Shown here piece after piece: positions 63,353-64,000 of a stretch of DNA of 64,000 bases; position 1 is the stretch's first letter; each line of letters starts with the position of its first letter. The position numbers and the translations under genes were made by a program. The notes beneath the pieces are model-generated. The model searched no databases. It was not told the DNA's origin and saw only the letters and a program-made list of their open reading frames with translations. Source of the DNA: Microvirga thermotolerans (lineage in GTDB: Bacteria; Pseudomonadota; Alphaproteobacteria; Rhizobiales; Beijerinckiaceae); assembly GCF_009363855.1 (NCBI RefSeq), contig NZ_CP045423.1, positions 2,882,001 to 2,946,000 of the forward strand, read 5' to 3'.

Positions 63353-63748
63353 TCACGCGAAGGTCCAGGCCTTGTGGGCCAGGAAGCTCCAGAGCATGAC
63401 GATCCCCGTGGTGACGAGCTGGGCGGCGAGATAGGGCGCGCCGAGGCGCACGGTGAAGACGTGCATGAAGCCCCAGGTCAGCAGGAAGCCGACGAGGGCC
63501 ACCGCGGCGAAGCGCCAGGTGGCCTCCCGGTGCGGGCGGCTGCTCGCATAGGTGTGCTTCCGGTTGAGGGCATAGGAGACGAGGCCGCCGGCGACGTAGC
63601 CGGCGAGGGTCGCCGGCACCGGATGGCTTCCGAGGCCCTCCACCAGGCCGATCAGGAGCCCGTAATGGACCACGGCCGCCGCGACGCCGACGCCGAAGAA
63701 GGCGACGAGCTGACGGACGAGACGGCGGAGGGCGGGAAAAGTGCTCAC
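63353..63748 (-). CDS. GtrA-family membrane protein
   Basis: 131 aa with four membrane helices (LVAFFGVGVAAAVVHYGLLI, TLAGYVAGGLVSYALNRKHT, AAVALVGFLLTWGFMHVFT, LAAQLVTTGIVMLWSFLAHK). The helix-2 end SYALNRKHTYAS is the GtrA/DPMS3 hallmark. Members are thought to flip or stabilise polyprenyl-linked sugars for surface glycosylation. It begins with ATG at 63748; its usual partner, a GtrB-like transferase, is not seen in the remaining 250 bp of the window. Confidence 0.85.
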   Translation of the reverse strand: MSTFPALRRLVRQLVAFFGVGVAAAVVHYGLLIGLVEGLGSHPVPATLAGYVAGGLVSYALNRKHTYASSRPHREATWRFAAVALVGFLLTWGFMHVFTVRLGAPYLAAQLVTTGIVMLWSFLAHKAWTFA

Positions 63749-64000
63749 GCCCTCCCCTTAGCGCCTCCCGGCCGCCGGGTCACGCCCGGCGGCGCCATGG
63801 CGCGTCCCGGCCGGAATGCGGCCCGTTCCTCGACCTGACCCCTTCCTTTACGGGGGCAGGCCGTGTAAGAGCCTCTCTCAACCTTCAATTCGACACCATG
63901 CCAGCTGCGCTCGGAGCGCCGTAACTTGCGGCCGCGCGGCTGGATACGCCTGGGTGGCCCAATGCCGAAACGGACAGACATCTCCTCCATCCTCATCATC

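Noticed and set aside
63745..63999. An 84-aa minus-strand frame at the right window edge, overlapping gtrA by 4 bp
   Set aside because: Arg/Gly/Pro-rich, no ribosome site, no family features; more likely the upstream region of gtrA.

Overview
The window is GC-rich DNA from an alphaproteobacterium of the Hyphomicrobiales (Rhizobiales), most like the Methylobacteriaceae (Methylobacterium/Microvirga type). The basis is a MucR/Ros regulator, an rpoD-dnaG pair whose DnaG has a degenerate N-terminal zinc motif, an OxyR-catalase pair, a BrnT/BrnA module and short palindromic intergenic repeats with TAGAGC ends. The genus is inferred from gene content, not from a search.

Left part (1-26.3 kb). A truncated ABC-transporter ATPase and a DSD1-type PLP aldolase/dehydratase come first. 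A long minus-strand block (12852 to 1756) follows, with two GT4 glycosyltransferases, one GT2 fusion and one GT2-like protein with apparently lost active-site motifs, a methyltransferase, a polysaccharide pyruvyl transferase and an exported propeller-like protein. Directly upstream are a small protein made almost only of RTX repeats (12913-13653) and a two-gene type I secretion operon (14039-17198). A MarR-type regulator (17461) diverges from the latter and has a perfect palindrome just upstream. The layout suggests a secreted RTX surface protein together with a cell-surface glycan. Then come galE, a ribulokinase-like kinase, an AGE-family epimerase, a DUF1801 protein, mucR, an aldo/keto reductase and two small membrane proteins.

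Middle part (26.8-41.1 kb) is a surface-protein island on the minus strand. It holds a 1754-aa protein (predicted metallopeptidase head, Gly-rich linker, 46 RTX nonapeptides and a tail of W-D repeats), two small genes upstream in the same operon, a 595-aa RTX cargo protein, and a 1822-aa autotransporter with a PGRS-like Gly-rich head and PATR-type repeats. The 5' half of the giant gene and its two partner genes are clearly AT-richer than the surroundings, so the locus looks mosaic.

Right part (41.5-64 kb) is mostly core genome: tRNA-Ile(CAT), a class III cyclase, a putative 2OG-Fe(II) oxygenase, an Fsr-like MFS exporter, a Cys-cluster protein, a CDF transporter, a dicarboxylate symporter, catalase with divergent oxyR, a type-B carboxylesterase, a DUF4010 membrane protein, rpoD, dnaG, brnT/brnA, an Lrp regulator with a divergent isochorismatase-like hydrolase, a GatB/YqeY protein, carA, a small membrane protein, a methyltransferase and a GtrA protein.

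The best candidate for an undescribed system is the three-gene operon 33305-26796. It pairs a peptidase-RTX-W-D-repeat protein with a multi-pass membrane protein and a small unknown protein, next to further RTX cargo and with a type I exporter elsewhere in the window.
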